Shown here: positions 38,409 through 47,700 of the stretch, piece by piece
How positions within the stretch are numbered: position 1 is the first letter of the stretch
How the letters are laid out: each line of letters begins with the position of its first letter
NCBI RefSeq assembly: GCF_021731985.1
Contig: NZ_JAKFWH010000064.1
Coordinates: 1 to 64,000, forward strand
Source: Nitrosomonas sp.
GTDB lineage: Bacteria > Pseudomonadota > Gammaproteobacteria > Burkholderiales > Nitrosomonadaceae
Direction: 5' to 3'
DNA: 64,000 nt
Program-made: the position numbers and the translations under genes
The notes under the pieces: generated by a model
Seen by the model: only the letters and a program-made list of their open reading frames with translations
Told to the model about the DNA's origin: nothing
Database searches by the model: none

Positions 38409-40793
38409 ATGGCTATAACGAGTACACAGAAAACTGAAATTCTGAAGATTGTTGCGGGTTTGTTCAATGCAGCACCGGGTGGTAGCAATCTAACTGAGCT
38501 GGCAAATTTGGTTTCCGGTGGAATGACCACCAGCCAATTGGCCGATGCATTAGCTGCTAACACATTGTTCACTAACGGCATTATGGGCGGTAAGGTTACA
38601 GTAGAAGATCAAGCTGTCGTTTTGGCGCATAATTTTGGTTTGGCGGCTGATTCTGATCCAGCAAGCGCGGGCTCTCAAGCTGTAGCATACTTTACACAAT
38701 TAATTAATGACGGTGTTGGATTTGGTAATATCGTTATTCAAGCAATAACTTATCTGTCGGGTACTCCAGCAACTGAGTTTACTCAGGCTGCAACATTGCT
38801 GGCAAATAAAGTATTAGTTTCGGATGCTTATTCTCAATCAAATTCTTCCAGTGATCTGGGTACTTTGCAAAATGTATTGAGTAAAGTGACGGGAACGGCG
38901 CCTTATACCGATGCTGAGGTGGCTAATGTAATAGGTGGAATACCATCAGCGGGTCATACTTTCACACTCACTACCGGTCAGGATTATGCTGACACTACAT
39001 CTTCTTTTAAGAATGGTGGTTTGCTGCCTAGTGATTTTAAATTTACATCTGGAAGTGATACTGTTAGTGCCGGAGCAGGCACTGTTGGTAATACTGATGC
39101 ATTAGTTGATGGCTCAACTACCGATAGTGATACACTGAATGCAACTCTGACTTCTGGTGCTGTTGCTACGCCGACAATTCAGAATGTTGAAAATGTAAAA
39201 CTGACAATGAGTATTGCAAATTCTGGTTTGGATTTTGCCAGCGTAACTGGAGTTAAAGCAGTTAGTGTGACTGGTACGGCTAACGGCGTTATCAATAATT
39301 TAGGTCTAACCGCGGGAACCACTTTGGCAGTAAATAGTTACGGTAAGGCACTCACTGTTCAAGCAGCAACGCTTGCGGGTACCACCGCTCTTGGTACTGC
39401 TGAAGCACTGGGAGTAACTGTTTCCGGGACTACAAAAGATTCGAGTCTTACGATTGCCTCCGCAACATCACTTACGGAAAATTTGGAGTCGCTGACCATC
39501 ACATCATCTGGTGCTGCTGCCAATATTCTGACGCTAGCAAATGGCACCAATACCGTCAATATAGATAAAATTGTAGTCGCTGGAGCAGCTGATCTGGATC
39601 TGCGTGTGACTTCTGCGGGGATCAGTGGTAACACGATGACTGCTGCAGATCACGCAGGTGTCTTAACATTGACTGTTAACCGTAACGGTACGGCTGGCAC
39701 GACCAACTTAGGTAATGTGTCTGGTGTTGATAATTATGTGTTCCGTGACAGCACCGCCGGGGGTGATAACTTGGTTGTCAGCAATCTGGCTAATGGATCA
39801 AATGTGACTTTGGCAACTGCTTTTGCAGGAACTGATAGCATTACTGTTAAAGGTGCAGCTGCCAATACTGCTAATACTCTGAATGTTACCATTGACAACG
39901 AAACAGATTTGACCGATACAACAATCGGAGGAACATCACTGACCATCGCTGATATCGAAACGATCGGTTTTACTTCCGCTGGTGCAACGTCAGCAGGCGG
40001 TAACACTATCACCGATCTGATTGCAACTTCTGCTGCGACCATCAATGTGACAGGTGATTCCAAACTTGCTCTTGGTTTGGATGCAACCACGTTAGTCACT
40101 AAAGTGAATTTATCTGGAGCAGGTGCACATACGGTTGATTTTACGGCTGGAGCTACCTATGCAGAAGCCAAAACATTAACTCTTGATGGCTCAACTGCTA
40201 CAGGTAAGCTGACATTGAACGGTAGTGATTTTGCTGGCACAGCAGGTGGTGTGCTTGAAACTCTAACCATCAATGGCGGTAGCAACGATGATACGATTAC
40301 GGGCACTTCCGATGCGAATGCAAAAAATGTTATTGATGCTGGTGCCGGTAAAGATACAGTATCCTTGTCAGGGATCAATGGTGCGAGCGTAACCTTGGGT
40401 GATGGAATTGATACACTAAGTCTCACAAGCGTCGTTGGAAGCGGTGCTGTCAAGGTTGCTGATTTTACGCTGGGTACAGGAGGCGATATTATCTCTGTGA
40501 ATGCGGCTGGTGCTATGACATTGGGTACGGCGGGTGCCGTTTCTGTTAGTAATCAGCTGGTCGTAATTACCAGTTCGGTAGTTGATGCAACGGCAGCTAA
40601 AGCATTGGTATCTGCTGGTGCAGCTGCTGAAGCTGCTATTCTTGTAATTGACGATGCAACAGGAGTTGCTGAACTATGGTACGATGCTGATGGAACTGCT
40701 GGTGGCGAAGTTCTTCTCGCATCTTTCGAAAATATAACAACAGTTGGATCGTTGCAAGACTTTTCGTCAGCTAATTTTGGCACATGGGCTTAG
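38409..40793 (+). CDS. RTX/S-layer-like secreted surface protein (probable type I secretion substrate)
   Basis: 794 aa; no signal peptide, no Cys, T/S/A/G-rich beta repeats; GGSNDDTITGTSDANAKNVIDAGAGKDTVSL RTX-like segment; C-terminus LQDFSSANFGTWA resembles type I secretion signals. Confidence 0.8.
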   Translation: MAITSTQKTEILKIVAGLFNAAPGGSNLTELANLVSGGMTTSQLADALAANTLFTNGIMGGKVTVEDQAVVLAHNFGLAADSDPASAGSQAVAYFTQLINDGVGFGNIVIQAITYLSGTPATEFTQAATLLANKVLVSDAYSQSNSSSDLGTLQNVLSKVTGTAPYTDAEVANVIGGIPSAGHTFTLTTGQDYADTTSSFKNGGLLPSDFKFTSGSDTVSAGAGTVGNTDALVDGSTTDSDTLNATLTSGAVATPTIQNVENVKLTMSIANSGLDFASVTGVKAVSVTGTANGVINNLGLTAGTTLAVNSYGKALTVQAATLAGTTALGTAEALGVTVSGTTKDSSLTIASATSLTENLESLTITSSGAAANILTLANGTNTVNIDKIVVAGAADLDLRVTSAGISGNTMTAADHAGVLTLTVNRNGTAGTTNLGNVSGVDNYVFRDSTAGGDNLVVSNLANGSNVTLATAFAGTDSITVKGAAANTANTLNVTIDNETDLTDTTIGGTSLTIADIETIGFTSAGATSAGGNTITDLIATSAATINVTGDSKLALGLDATTLVTKVNLSGAGAHTVDFTAGATYAEAKTLTLDGSTATGKLTLNGSDFAGTAGGVLETLTINGGSNDDTITGTSDANAKNVIDAGAGKDTVSLSGINGASVTLGDGIDTLSLTSVVGSGAVKVADFTLGTGGDIISVNAAGAMTLGTAGAVSVSNQLVVITSSVVDATAAKALVSAGAAAEAAILVIDDATGVAELWYDADGTAGGEVLLASFENITTVGSLQDFSSANFGTWA

Positions 40794-40847
40794 TGATTCT
40801 ATGCTTAAAAGTTATTGAATAAATAAGTTTAAGTGTAGGATAGCCTT

Positions 40848-40884
40848 AAAAAAAGCTGCTCATTCAAAATGAGCAGCTTTTTTT
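40848..40884 (+). terminator. Rho-independent terminator after the S-layer-like gene
   Basis: aaaaaaagctgctcatt-caa-aatgagcagcttttttt. Confidence 0.93.
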
Positions 40885-41073
40885 GTGCATAGGTAAAATG
40901 AATCATAGCCTTTATATTCTTTCAGCAGCGTCCAGTAATTTGGTTAAATAGATTTAGTTGATATTCCTTATTTTGGACAGATAGTATTGTTTTTGGAACA
41001 AATTCTATTGTTCATGAGACCATCACACATCGAACCAATAAGAATATCGGTGCATATATTCCGTTGTGGCACT

Positions 41074-41577
41074 TTAAAGTCGTGAAAATCCGCTTTCTCC
41101 CCGGATTACACCAGAACGATCAATCCAGCAGAAATCCTTAGAAAATTTTCCATTATTCATGAGGTTATGGCGTTCATAGAGTATGAGGCGCCCTTGGCAG
41201 CGGCGTATGAAAGTTCTGGTCAATTGTTTGACGTGCTTACCTGTAATTGCGGTCATAAAGACATCCTGACCTTTTGGATCTATTTCCTCTTTATATGGTT
41301 GCCGTTTTTCAATGATGCAATTTCTCGCTGTATCGCAGGAAATGTGAACATACAATACCACGCCAATACAAGTTTCTGCGTGTACCGCTGCGAAGTAGCG
41401 CTTCTCAAGGATGGTTTGTATAATTTCCTGGACGCGTTCAAAGGGTATGCCAGCATAAGCTGGATCCTGTGCTAGTAGTTGAATGATGTTCACAATACCA
41501 GAATCAATTGGCTGTAAGTAACCGAATTGAATGTTGTTGGCTTCGGAAATTTCAGTTAGGTTAAGTGAGGTATTCAT
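41074..41577 (-). CDS. Putative toxin-activating lysine acyltransferase-like (HlyC/RtxC-like) protein
   Basis: Pattern [50 protein letters not shown]...[34 protein letters not shown] resembles HlyC-family layout; tentative. Confidence 0.4.
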   Translation of the reverse strand: MNTSLNLTEISEANNIQFGYLQPIDSGIVNIIQLLAQDPAYAGIPFERVQEIIQTILEKRYFAAVHAETCIGVVLYVHISCDTARNCIIEKRQPYKEEIDPKGQDVFMTAITGKHVKQLTRTFIRRCQGRLILYERHNLMNNGKFSKDFCWIDRSGVIRGESGFSRL

Positions 41578-42290
41578 AAAATTACGTGCGTCTCCTTTCT
41601 CTGCTCAAATATTTCTAAATTTAATTGCTGACACATTAAAAGCGGATCACTTGCCTGAGTGATTGGTCTGCCGATAACCAAATAATTTGCACCATTCAGA
41701 ATAGCCTGCCGTGGTGTTGTAATTCTTTTTTGATCATCTGCTCGATCATTGAGTGGGCGAATACCGGGCGTGACCAAGCAGAAGTCTTCTCCAATTTGGT
41801 GTCGTAGATTTGCTGCTTCCAATGCAGAACAAACTACGCCATCTAAAGCACAGTCTTTGGTTAATCGCGCCAGGCGCTCTACAATTTGCTCAAGATTACC
41901 TTGTAATCCGATATCGGCGAGGTCGTTTTCATCCATGCTGGTGAGTAAAGTGACCGCAATTAGTTTGGTTGATCCTTGTGCAATGGCTTCACGAGCCGCT
42001 AATAACATTTTTCGCCCGCCCAGCGCATGGACATTAATCATCCAGACGCCTAAATTAGCCGCAACTTTACAGGCATTGGCAACCGTATTGGGGATATCGT
42101 GAAATTTGAGATCCAGAAATATGTCGAAGCCCTTCAGCATCAACTTTTCTACCAGACTCGGTCCGGCTGCGGTGAAAAGTTCTTTGCCCACTTTTAGGCG
42201 GCAAAAACGGGGCTCTAGTTTTTCAGCTAGTCTCAACGCATCTTCAGCACTGGAAAAGTCAAGTGCCACTATGATGCGCGGGTCATGCAT
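41574..42290 (-). CDS. pyrF: Orotidine 5'-phosphate decarboxylase
   Basis: [11 protein letters not shown]...[15 protein letters not shown]...LVTPGIRP...LVIGRPIT. Confidence 0.95.
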   Translation of the reverse strand: MHDPRIIVALDFSSAEDALRLAEKLEPRFCRLKVGKELFTAAGPSLVEKLMLKGFDIFLDLKFHDIPNTVANACKVAANLGVWMINVHALGGRKMLLAAREAIAQGSTKLIAVTLLTSMDENDLADIGLQGNLEQIVERLARLTKDCALDGVVCSALEAANLRHQIGEDFCLVTPGIRPLNDRADDQKRITTPRQAILNGANYLVIGRPITQASDPLLMCQQLNLEIFEQRKETHVIL

Positions 42291-42300
42291 GGGAGGAACT

Positions 42301-42510
42301 TTATTTATGGGTGTTACAACGGCATCGCACAAAGATTAGGGCGATAAGACTGCCCAGTGCGAAGAATATCAGAAGCGCAACACTTAAAGGAAGCTCGATC
42401 GATTTGTCCAGATAATAAAACAATTCAATTGGTTGTGCATTTTTGGAAGCGAATACAGCAAGAATTACAAAGACTACAATGCGCAAAAACCAAGCGATTA
42501 TGTTCATCAT
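42301..42510 (-). CDS. lapA: LapA/DUF1049 lipopolysaccharide assembly protein A domain
   Basis: 69 aa, two TM segments, [34 protein letters not shown]; conserved location beside ihfB. Confidence 0.8.
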   Translation of the reverse strand: MMNIIAWFLRIVVFVILAVFASKNAQPIELFYYLDKSIELPLSVALLIFFALGSLIALIFVRCRCNTHK

Positions 42511-42687
42511 GATGAGTTTAGCCCATATATGTTGATAAATGATTAATTATAAGCTTTACATAAGCTAATTGAATAACAAATTACTAAAATAGGAATGGTC
42601 AATTAAGCATTCGATATGACTATCTAAAGTAGAAATATAAATTTAATAACTTAAATACATTATTTTTTGATCATGCTGCATTAGGTG

Positions 42688-42716
42688 AGAGCACTTCTAA
42701 TTTTTAGAAGTGCTCT
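42688..42716. other. Stem-loop downstream of ihfB
   Basis: 13-bp perfect inverted repeat agagcacttctaa-ttt-ttagaagtgctct. Confidence 0.6.
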
Positions 42717-42729
42717 TCCTTTGATTCGG

Positions 42730-43026
42730 CTACTTGTTTTTTATATCTTTATAATCAACACGTTCACGCATTTCTTTTCCTGCTTTAAAATGTGGAACAT
42801 ATTTTTCAGGTACTTTGACTTTTTCGCCTGATTTCGGGTTGCGGCCAATACGCGGAGGTCTATAATTTAAATCAAAACTGCCAAAGCCGCGTATTTCTAT
42901 ACGCTGACCTTGGGACAGACTTTTTGCCATTGCATCGATAATCGTCTTGACTGAGAGCTCCGCATCTTTGGTGACTAATTGCGGAAAACGTGCCGCTAGT
43001 CGAGTAATTAATTCAGATTTTGTCAT
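42730..43026 (-). CDS. ihfB: Integration host factor subunit beta
   Basis: [17 protein letters not shown]...[29 protein letters not shown]. Confidence 0.96.
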   Translation of the reverse strand: MTKSELITRLAARFPQLVTKDAELSVKTIIDAMAKSLSQGQRIEIRGFGSFDLNYRPPRIGRNPKSGEKVKVPEKYVPHFKAGKEMRERVDYKDIKNK

Positions 43027-43035
43027 GAATTTTCC

Positions 43036-44748
43036 TTATTGCTCTGTGTTCTTACTATCCATTTTAGCCTTCAGTAAAGCACCCAAACTGGTTGTTCCAG
43101 CATTAACAGGCGTTTTAATTTTTTGCATGGCACTGGATTCATCTGATTTATCTTTTGCCTTAATCGAAAGATTAATGGTGCGATTCTTGCGATCCACATT
43201 GATAATCATAGTTTCGACCTTATCGCCTTCCTTCAAGTGAGTGCGTATATCTTCGACGCGGTCACGTGAGACTTCGGATGCGCGCAAGTAGCCTTCTACT
43301 TCGTTAGTCAGCGCGATTACAGCGCCTTTGGCGTCAATGGACTTCACAGTGCCTTCAATAATGCTGTTTTTATCGTGTTCTGCGACAAAGCTGGTGAAAG
43401 GATCACCTTCCATTTGCTTGATACCCAGTGAAATACGCTCGCGTTCAACGTCGATGGAGAGAATGACCGCTTCTATCTCATCACCTTTTTTATAATTAAG
43501 AACGGCTTCTTCACCAGGATGATTCCAAGATAAATCAGATAAATGCACAAGACCGTCAATATTGCCGGGTAATCCGATGAACACACCAAAGTCTGTAATG
43601 GATTTAATTTGTCCACGGACCTTATCGCCTTTCTCATGATTTGCGGCAAATTCTTCCCATGGGTTGGTTTGGCATTGTTTCATGCCCAATGAGATGCGGC
43701 GGCGTTCTTCATCAATCTCAAGAATCATTACTTCGACTTCATCGCCCAATTGAACAATCTTGGATGGATAAACGTTTTTGTTGGTCCAATCCATTTCAGA
43801 TACATGCACTAACCCTTCAATGCCCTGTTCGATTTCGATAAAAGCACCGTAATCGGTTAAATTGGTTACTTTGCCAAATAGACGGGTGCGTGCTGGATAA
43901 CGCCGTGACAGTCCTACCCATGGATCTTCACTGAGTTGTTTCATGCCTAATGAAACACGATTTTTTTCCTGATCAAACTTGAGTACTTTGGCGGTAACCT
44001 CATCGCCGATATTGACCACTTCGGATGGGTGCTTAACGCGACGCCATGCCAAGTCGGTAATATGCAGCAGTCCGTCAATTCCGCCCAGATCAACGAATGC
44101 GCCGTAATCAGTAATATTTTTGACTACACCTTGAACAACCGAACCTTCCTGCAGGTTGGACAATAAGGTTTCACGATCTGCACCTTGTGTCGCTTCCAGC
44201 ACCGCGCGGCGTGATACCACTACATTATTACGCTTGCGATCAAGTTTAATGACTTTGAATTCCATTTCCTTATTTTCATAAGGTGTAGTGTCCTTGACGG
44301 GGCGGATATCCACTAGCGAGCCGGGCAGAAACGCACGAATGCCATTGATCATAGCAGTCAGGCCGCCTTTCACTTTCCCATTGACCATGCCGGTTACTAT
44401 CTTGCCGCTTTCCATCGCTTCTTCAAGATCATGCCAGGCGGTCAGGCGTTTAGCTTTATCACGTGAGAGGTGTGTTTCTCCATAGCCGTCTTCCAGAGAC
44501 TCAATGGCAACACTGATAAAATCACCCGGCTTAACTTCAATTTCACCGCGATCATTTTTAAATTCTTCGATAGGAATGTAACTTTCGGATTTAAGGCCAG
44601 CGTTGACAACAACGATATTGTAGTCAACACGGACAACTTCGGCGGTGATTACTTCACCGGTCCGCATTTCCTGGCGTGTAAGACTTTCTTCAAAAAGTGC
44701 GGCAAAACTTTCGGGGGATTTCTGGGTTGCAGTGGCAGCTGTAGTCAT
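43036..44748 (-). CDS. rpsA: 30S ribosomal protein S1
   Basis: Six S1 motifs ([24 protein letters not shown] and similar); start set at [22 protein letters not shown]. Confidence 0.96.
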   Translation of the reverse strand: MTTAATATQKSPESFAALFEESLTRQEMRTGEVITAEVVRVDYNIVVVNAGLKSESYIPIEEFKNDRGEIEVKPGDFISVAIESLEDGYGETHLSRDKAKRLTAWHDLEEAMESGKIVTGMVNGKVKGGLTAMINGIRAFLPGSLVDIRPVKDTTPYENKEMEFKVIKLDRKRNNVVVSRRAVLEATQGADRETLLSNLQEGSVVQGVVKNITDYGAFVDLGGIDGLLHITDLAWRRVKHPSEVVNIGDEVTAKVLKFDQEKNRVSLGMKQLSEDPWVGLSRRYPARTRLFGKVTNLTDYGAFIEIEQGIEGLVHVSEMDWTNKNVYPSKIVQLGDEVEVMILEIDEERRRISLGMKQCQTNPWEEFAANHEKGDKVRGQIKSITDFGVFIGLPGNIDGLVHLSDLSWNHPGEEAVLNYKKGDEIEAVILSIDVERERISLGIKQMEGDPFTSFVAEHDKNSIIEGTVKSIDAKGAVIALTNEVEGYLRASEVSRDRVEDIRTHLKEGDKVETMIINVDRKNRTINLSIKAKDKSDESSAMQKIKTPVNAGTTSLGALLKAKMDSKNTEQ

Positions 44749-44874
44749 TATAAAAAATACCTGATTGATCATTCCGGCTGGATGAATATCCAACGGACTG
44801 GGTTAATTAATAAAATGTTTGAATAATAAACTCATTTTATCTTCTTTAAAGACAGAAGATAAAGAATGCTGTTA

Positions 44875-45564
44875 TTACTTATCCAAACGCGGGTTTTTTG
44901 CAGAGATTACATTATACCAGGAGAGAACGGCGTCTTGTGCCTGGGATATGGTAAGTGAAGTCGTATCAAGCAGTTGTGCATCAACCCCTTGTCGCAAGGG
45001 TGCAATGCTGCGATTGCTGTCGCGTTCGTCACGTTTCTGGATATCCTGCAATAAGTCGGCGATATTATCACTCATTCCTTTCTCTATCAACTGCTTATAT
45101 CGCCTTTGTGCGCGAACTTCCGCGCTAGCAGTTAAAAATATTTTGAGAACGGCATTGGGAAAGATAACGGATCCCATGTCACGTCCATCCGTAACCAATC
45201 CGGGCGGCTGGCAGAATGCGCGCTGACGCTCTGTCAGCGCTTCACGAACCTGTGGATGGGCGGCTATTTGTGAAGCCAAAATACCGCATTGTTCTGCCCG
45301 GATATCGTCAGTGACGATAGTGCCATCTAAATAGACATCTTCATTCACAAAAACCACATTCAAGTTTCTGGCGATTTCGGCGAGTTGGTCTGTATTGTGA
45401 GTGTCAGCATGGGATCGCATTGTTTTCAATGCAACCAGACGATATAGCGCGCCACTGTCGAGGTAATGGAATCCGAGTTTTTTGGCGATCAACTGAGCAA
45501 TGGTGCCTTTGCCGGATGCGGATGGGCCGTCAATGGTGATGATGGGAATTTTATGTGTATCCAT
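44875..45564 (-). CDS. cmk: Cytidylate kinase
   Basis: IITIDGPSASGKGTIAQLIAKKLGFHYLDSGALYR. Confidence 0.96.
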   Translation of the reverse strand: MDTHKIPIITIDGPSASGKGTIAQLIAKKLGFHYLDSGALYRLVALKTMRSHADTHNTDQLAEIARNLNVVFVNEDVYLDGTIVTDDIRAEQCGILASQIAAHPQVREALTERQRAFCQPPGLVTDGRDMGSVIFPNAVLKIFLTASAEVRAQRRYKQLIEKGMSDNIADLLQDIQKRDERDSNRSIAPLRQGVDAQLLDTTSLTISQAQDAVLSWYNVISAKNPRLDK

Positions 45565-45584
45565 TAAACAGTCTTGTTATAGAG

Positions 45585-46901
45585 TTATTCAGGATGGGCG
45601 ATTTGTGAAAAAATTTCAAAATAATCGGGAAATGTTTTTGCAACACAGCCGGGGTCGTTGATGCGTACCGGTGCTCCCAGAGATGCCAATGCAAAGCACA
45701 TGGCCATGCGATGATCATCGTAGGTATCAATTGTTGCATGTGAGTGCAAGCCATTATCAGGGGGAATGATGCGCAAGTAGTCTTTGCCTTCTTCAACAGT
45801 CGCACCTAATTTGCGCAACTCAGTAGACATGGCCGCAAGGCGATCTGTCTCTTTCAGGCGCCAACTGGCAATATTGCGTAGCGTGGTGACACCTTCTGCG
45901 AATAATGCGGTAACTGCAAGCGTCATGGCGGCGTCCGGAATATGATTGCAATCCAACTCAATGCCATGCAGAAATTTTCCGGAATGATTGGCTTCCGCGC
46001 CGCATGCTTCGATCCAGTTTTCTCCCATGGATAGGTGTGCTCCCATCATTTCCAATGCGGCAGCGAAATGGATATCGCCTTGTGCACTATCACGTCCGAC
46101 TCCCTGGACGCGTACCGGGCCATGCCCGATTGCGCCTGCTGCCAGAAAATAGGAGGCTGATGACGCATCACCTTCAATGCTGATATGACCTGGGCTACAA
46201 TAATTCTGTTGTGCCGGTATCATAAATTTCTGCCAATTGATGTGTTCGACGCGCACACCAAAACGTTGCATTTGTGCGAGCGTTAATTCGATATAGGGTT
46301 GCGAGATTAAGGTGCCGGAAACATTGATGAAGGAATCTTTTCCGCTGAGTGGCAACGCCATCAGCAATCCAGTTAGAAACTGACTGGAAACATCGCCTTT
46401 TACGGTAACAGAAATGGTGTCGCTTTTAATACGTGAATCGGCTGGTTTGATTTCCAGAGGGGGAAAGCCGGGGTTGCCCAAGTAAGTGATACTGGCGCCG
46501 AATTGGCGTAATGCATCAACTAGGTCTGCAATGGGCCGTTCATGCATGCGCGGCACGCCGGCTAACCGGTAATGCCCCTGCATTAAAGACAGTACCGCAA
46601 CTAAAGGCCGAAATGCAGTGCCGGCATTGCCGAGAAATAAATCAGCTTCTGTCACTGGGAATTTTCCCTTTTCTCCGATGATGCAGTAATCGTTTATACC
46701 TGTTTGTGTTATTGAAACACCCAGTTTGATAAGTGCATCCAGCATACGTGCCGTATCATCAGAAGCCAATAAATCATGAATCTGTGTGGTACCTTCGGCC
46801 AATGCAGCAAGCAGGAGAATTCGATTGGAAATACTCTTTGATCCAGGCAGTCGTACGATGCCATGAGCATTTTTAGCAAACGGGAGATCAAGCCATTCCA
46901 T
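45585..46901 (-). CDS. aroA: 3-phosphoshikimate 1-carboxyvinyltransferase
   Basis: [32 protein letters not shown]; start set at [11 protein letters not shown]. Confidence 0.96.
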   Translation of the reverse strand: MEWLDLPFAKNAHGIVRLPGSKSISNRILLLAALAEGTTQIHDLLASDDTARMLDALIKLGVSITQTGINDYCIIGEKGKFPVTEADLFLGNAGTAFRPLVAVLSLMQGHYRLAGVPRMHERPIADLVDALRQFGASITYLGNPGFPPLEIKPADSRIKSDTISVTVKGDVSSQFLTGLLMALPLSGKDSFINVSGTLISQPYIELTLAQMQRFGVRVEHINWQKFMIPAQQNYCSPGHISIEGDASSASYFLAAGAIGHGPVRVQGVGRDSAQGDIHFAAALEMMGAHLSMGENWIEACGAEANHSGKFLHGIELDCNHIPDAAMTLAVTALFAEGVTTLRNIASWRLKETDRLAAMSTELRKLGATVEEGKDYLRIIPPDNGLHSHATIDTYDDHRMAMCFALASLGAPVRINDPGCVAKTFPDYFEIFSQIAHPE

Positions 46902-47109
46902 GATGTATGCAGTAGTAAAAATTGCTAGATGATATCCCATTAATACACTCAGGGCGTAATTTTATTGATCTTAAAGGGCGCCGCATTCAGCTGGAATTTC
47001 CTGAGTTGATTCGTTAAATTTGGAAAAATCTTTATTTAACTATCTTGTTTAGGGTAATCTATCGCAGTAAATTTCTAGCGTAGAATACATTGTTAGCTGA
47101 AGCGCTTTT

Positions 47110-47249
47110 ACAGGCTGTTGAAAAACGTATTCGAAGGCAGCCGATGCAAGGAAAGACAAGCGAAAAGCGCATCATTTATGCATGATAAATGACATCTGAG
47201 TTTGTTTTTAACACCATAGCGGCAACACAGATAGTTTTCAAGGGCCTGT
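47110..47249. mobile_element. MITE-like element / IS remnant
   Basis: Imperfect terminal inverted repeats acaggctgttgaaaa / ttttcaagggcctgt, internal hairpin tcatttat-gcatg-ataaatga, no coding capacity. Confidence 0.5.
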
Positions 47250-47333
47250 TAAGAGGTATTTGCTATCTGGCGCTGGAATAAATTGGTGCAGCAAGATTTT
47301 CGTACTATTTTCACAAAATAAGAGGTTGATTGA

Positions 47334-47582
47334 ATGGAAGATGCAGAAATTGCTTTAATGTTTTCTTTACTGACTATTCCTGTGGCTATCTGGTTGCAGT
47401 TATGGGTAAAGAATCGCAGAGAAAAACGGAGAAATGTTTTAGGTGAAGAAGAATTTGAAAATACATCACGGGCATTCATTTCAATCATTTTAGAGGGAAC
47501 TGCCATTGTGGGAGGACTCATCATGATTATTATGGGGGCCGGAGGGGTAATTAAGTACGTCCTCAATTTTTATGCTGCGTAA
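47334..47582 (+). CDS. Small membrane protein, hypothetical
   Basis: 82 aa with two hydrophobic segments; followed by a strong terminator. Confidence 0.5.
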   Translation: MEDAEIALMFSLLTIPVAIWLQLWVKNRREKRRNVLGEEEFENTSRAFISIILEGTAIVGGLIMIIMGAGGVIKYVLNFYAA

Positions 47583-47606
47583 TTTTTAGGCTTATTGGAA
47601 AAACTG

Positions 47607-47643
47607 AAGACATTCGGGTAATCAAACGATACCCGAATGTCTT
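47607..47643. terminator. Bidirectional terminator between convergent genes
   Basis: 14-bp inverted repeat aagacattcgggta ... tacccgaatgtctt followed by t tract. Confidence 0.85.
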
Positions 47644-47700
47644 TTCTGTGATTCGTTATTGATTCCTCGATAAAAGCAAATAAACCCTTGGTTATTCTCG

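Noticed and set aside
39359-40783. Several antisense ORFs (39359-39634, 39734-40099, 40157-40453, 40553-40783) opposite the S-layer-like gene
   Set aside because: They mirror the repetitive Thr/Ala/Gly codon bias of the sense gene and show no recognisable domain; likely shadow ORFs
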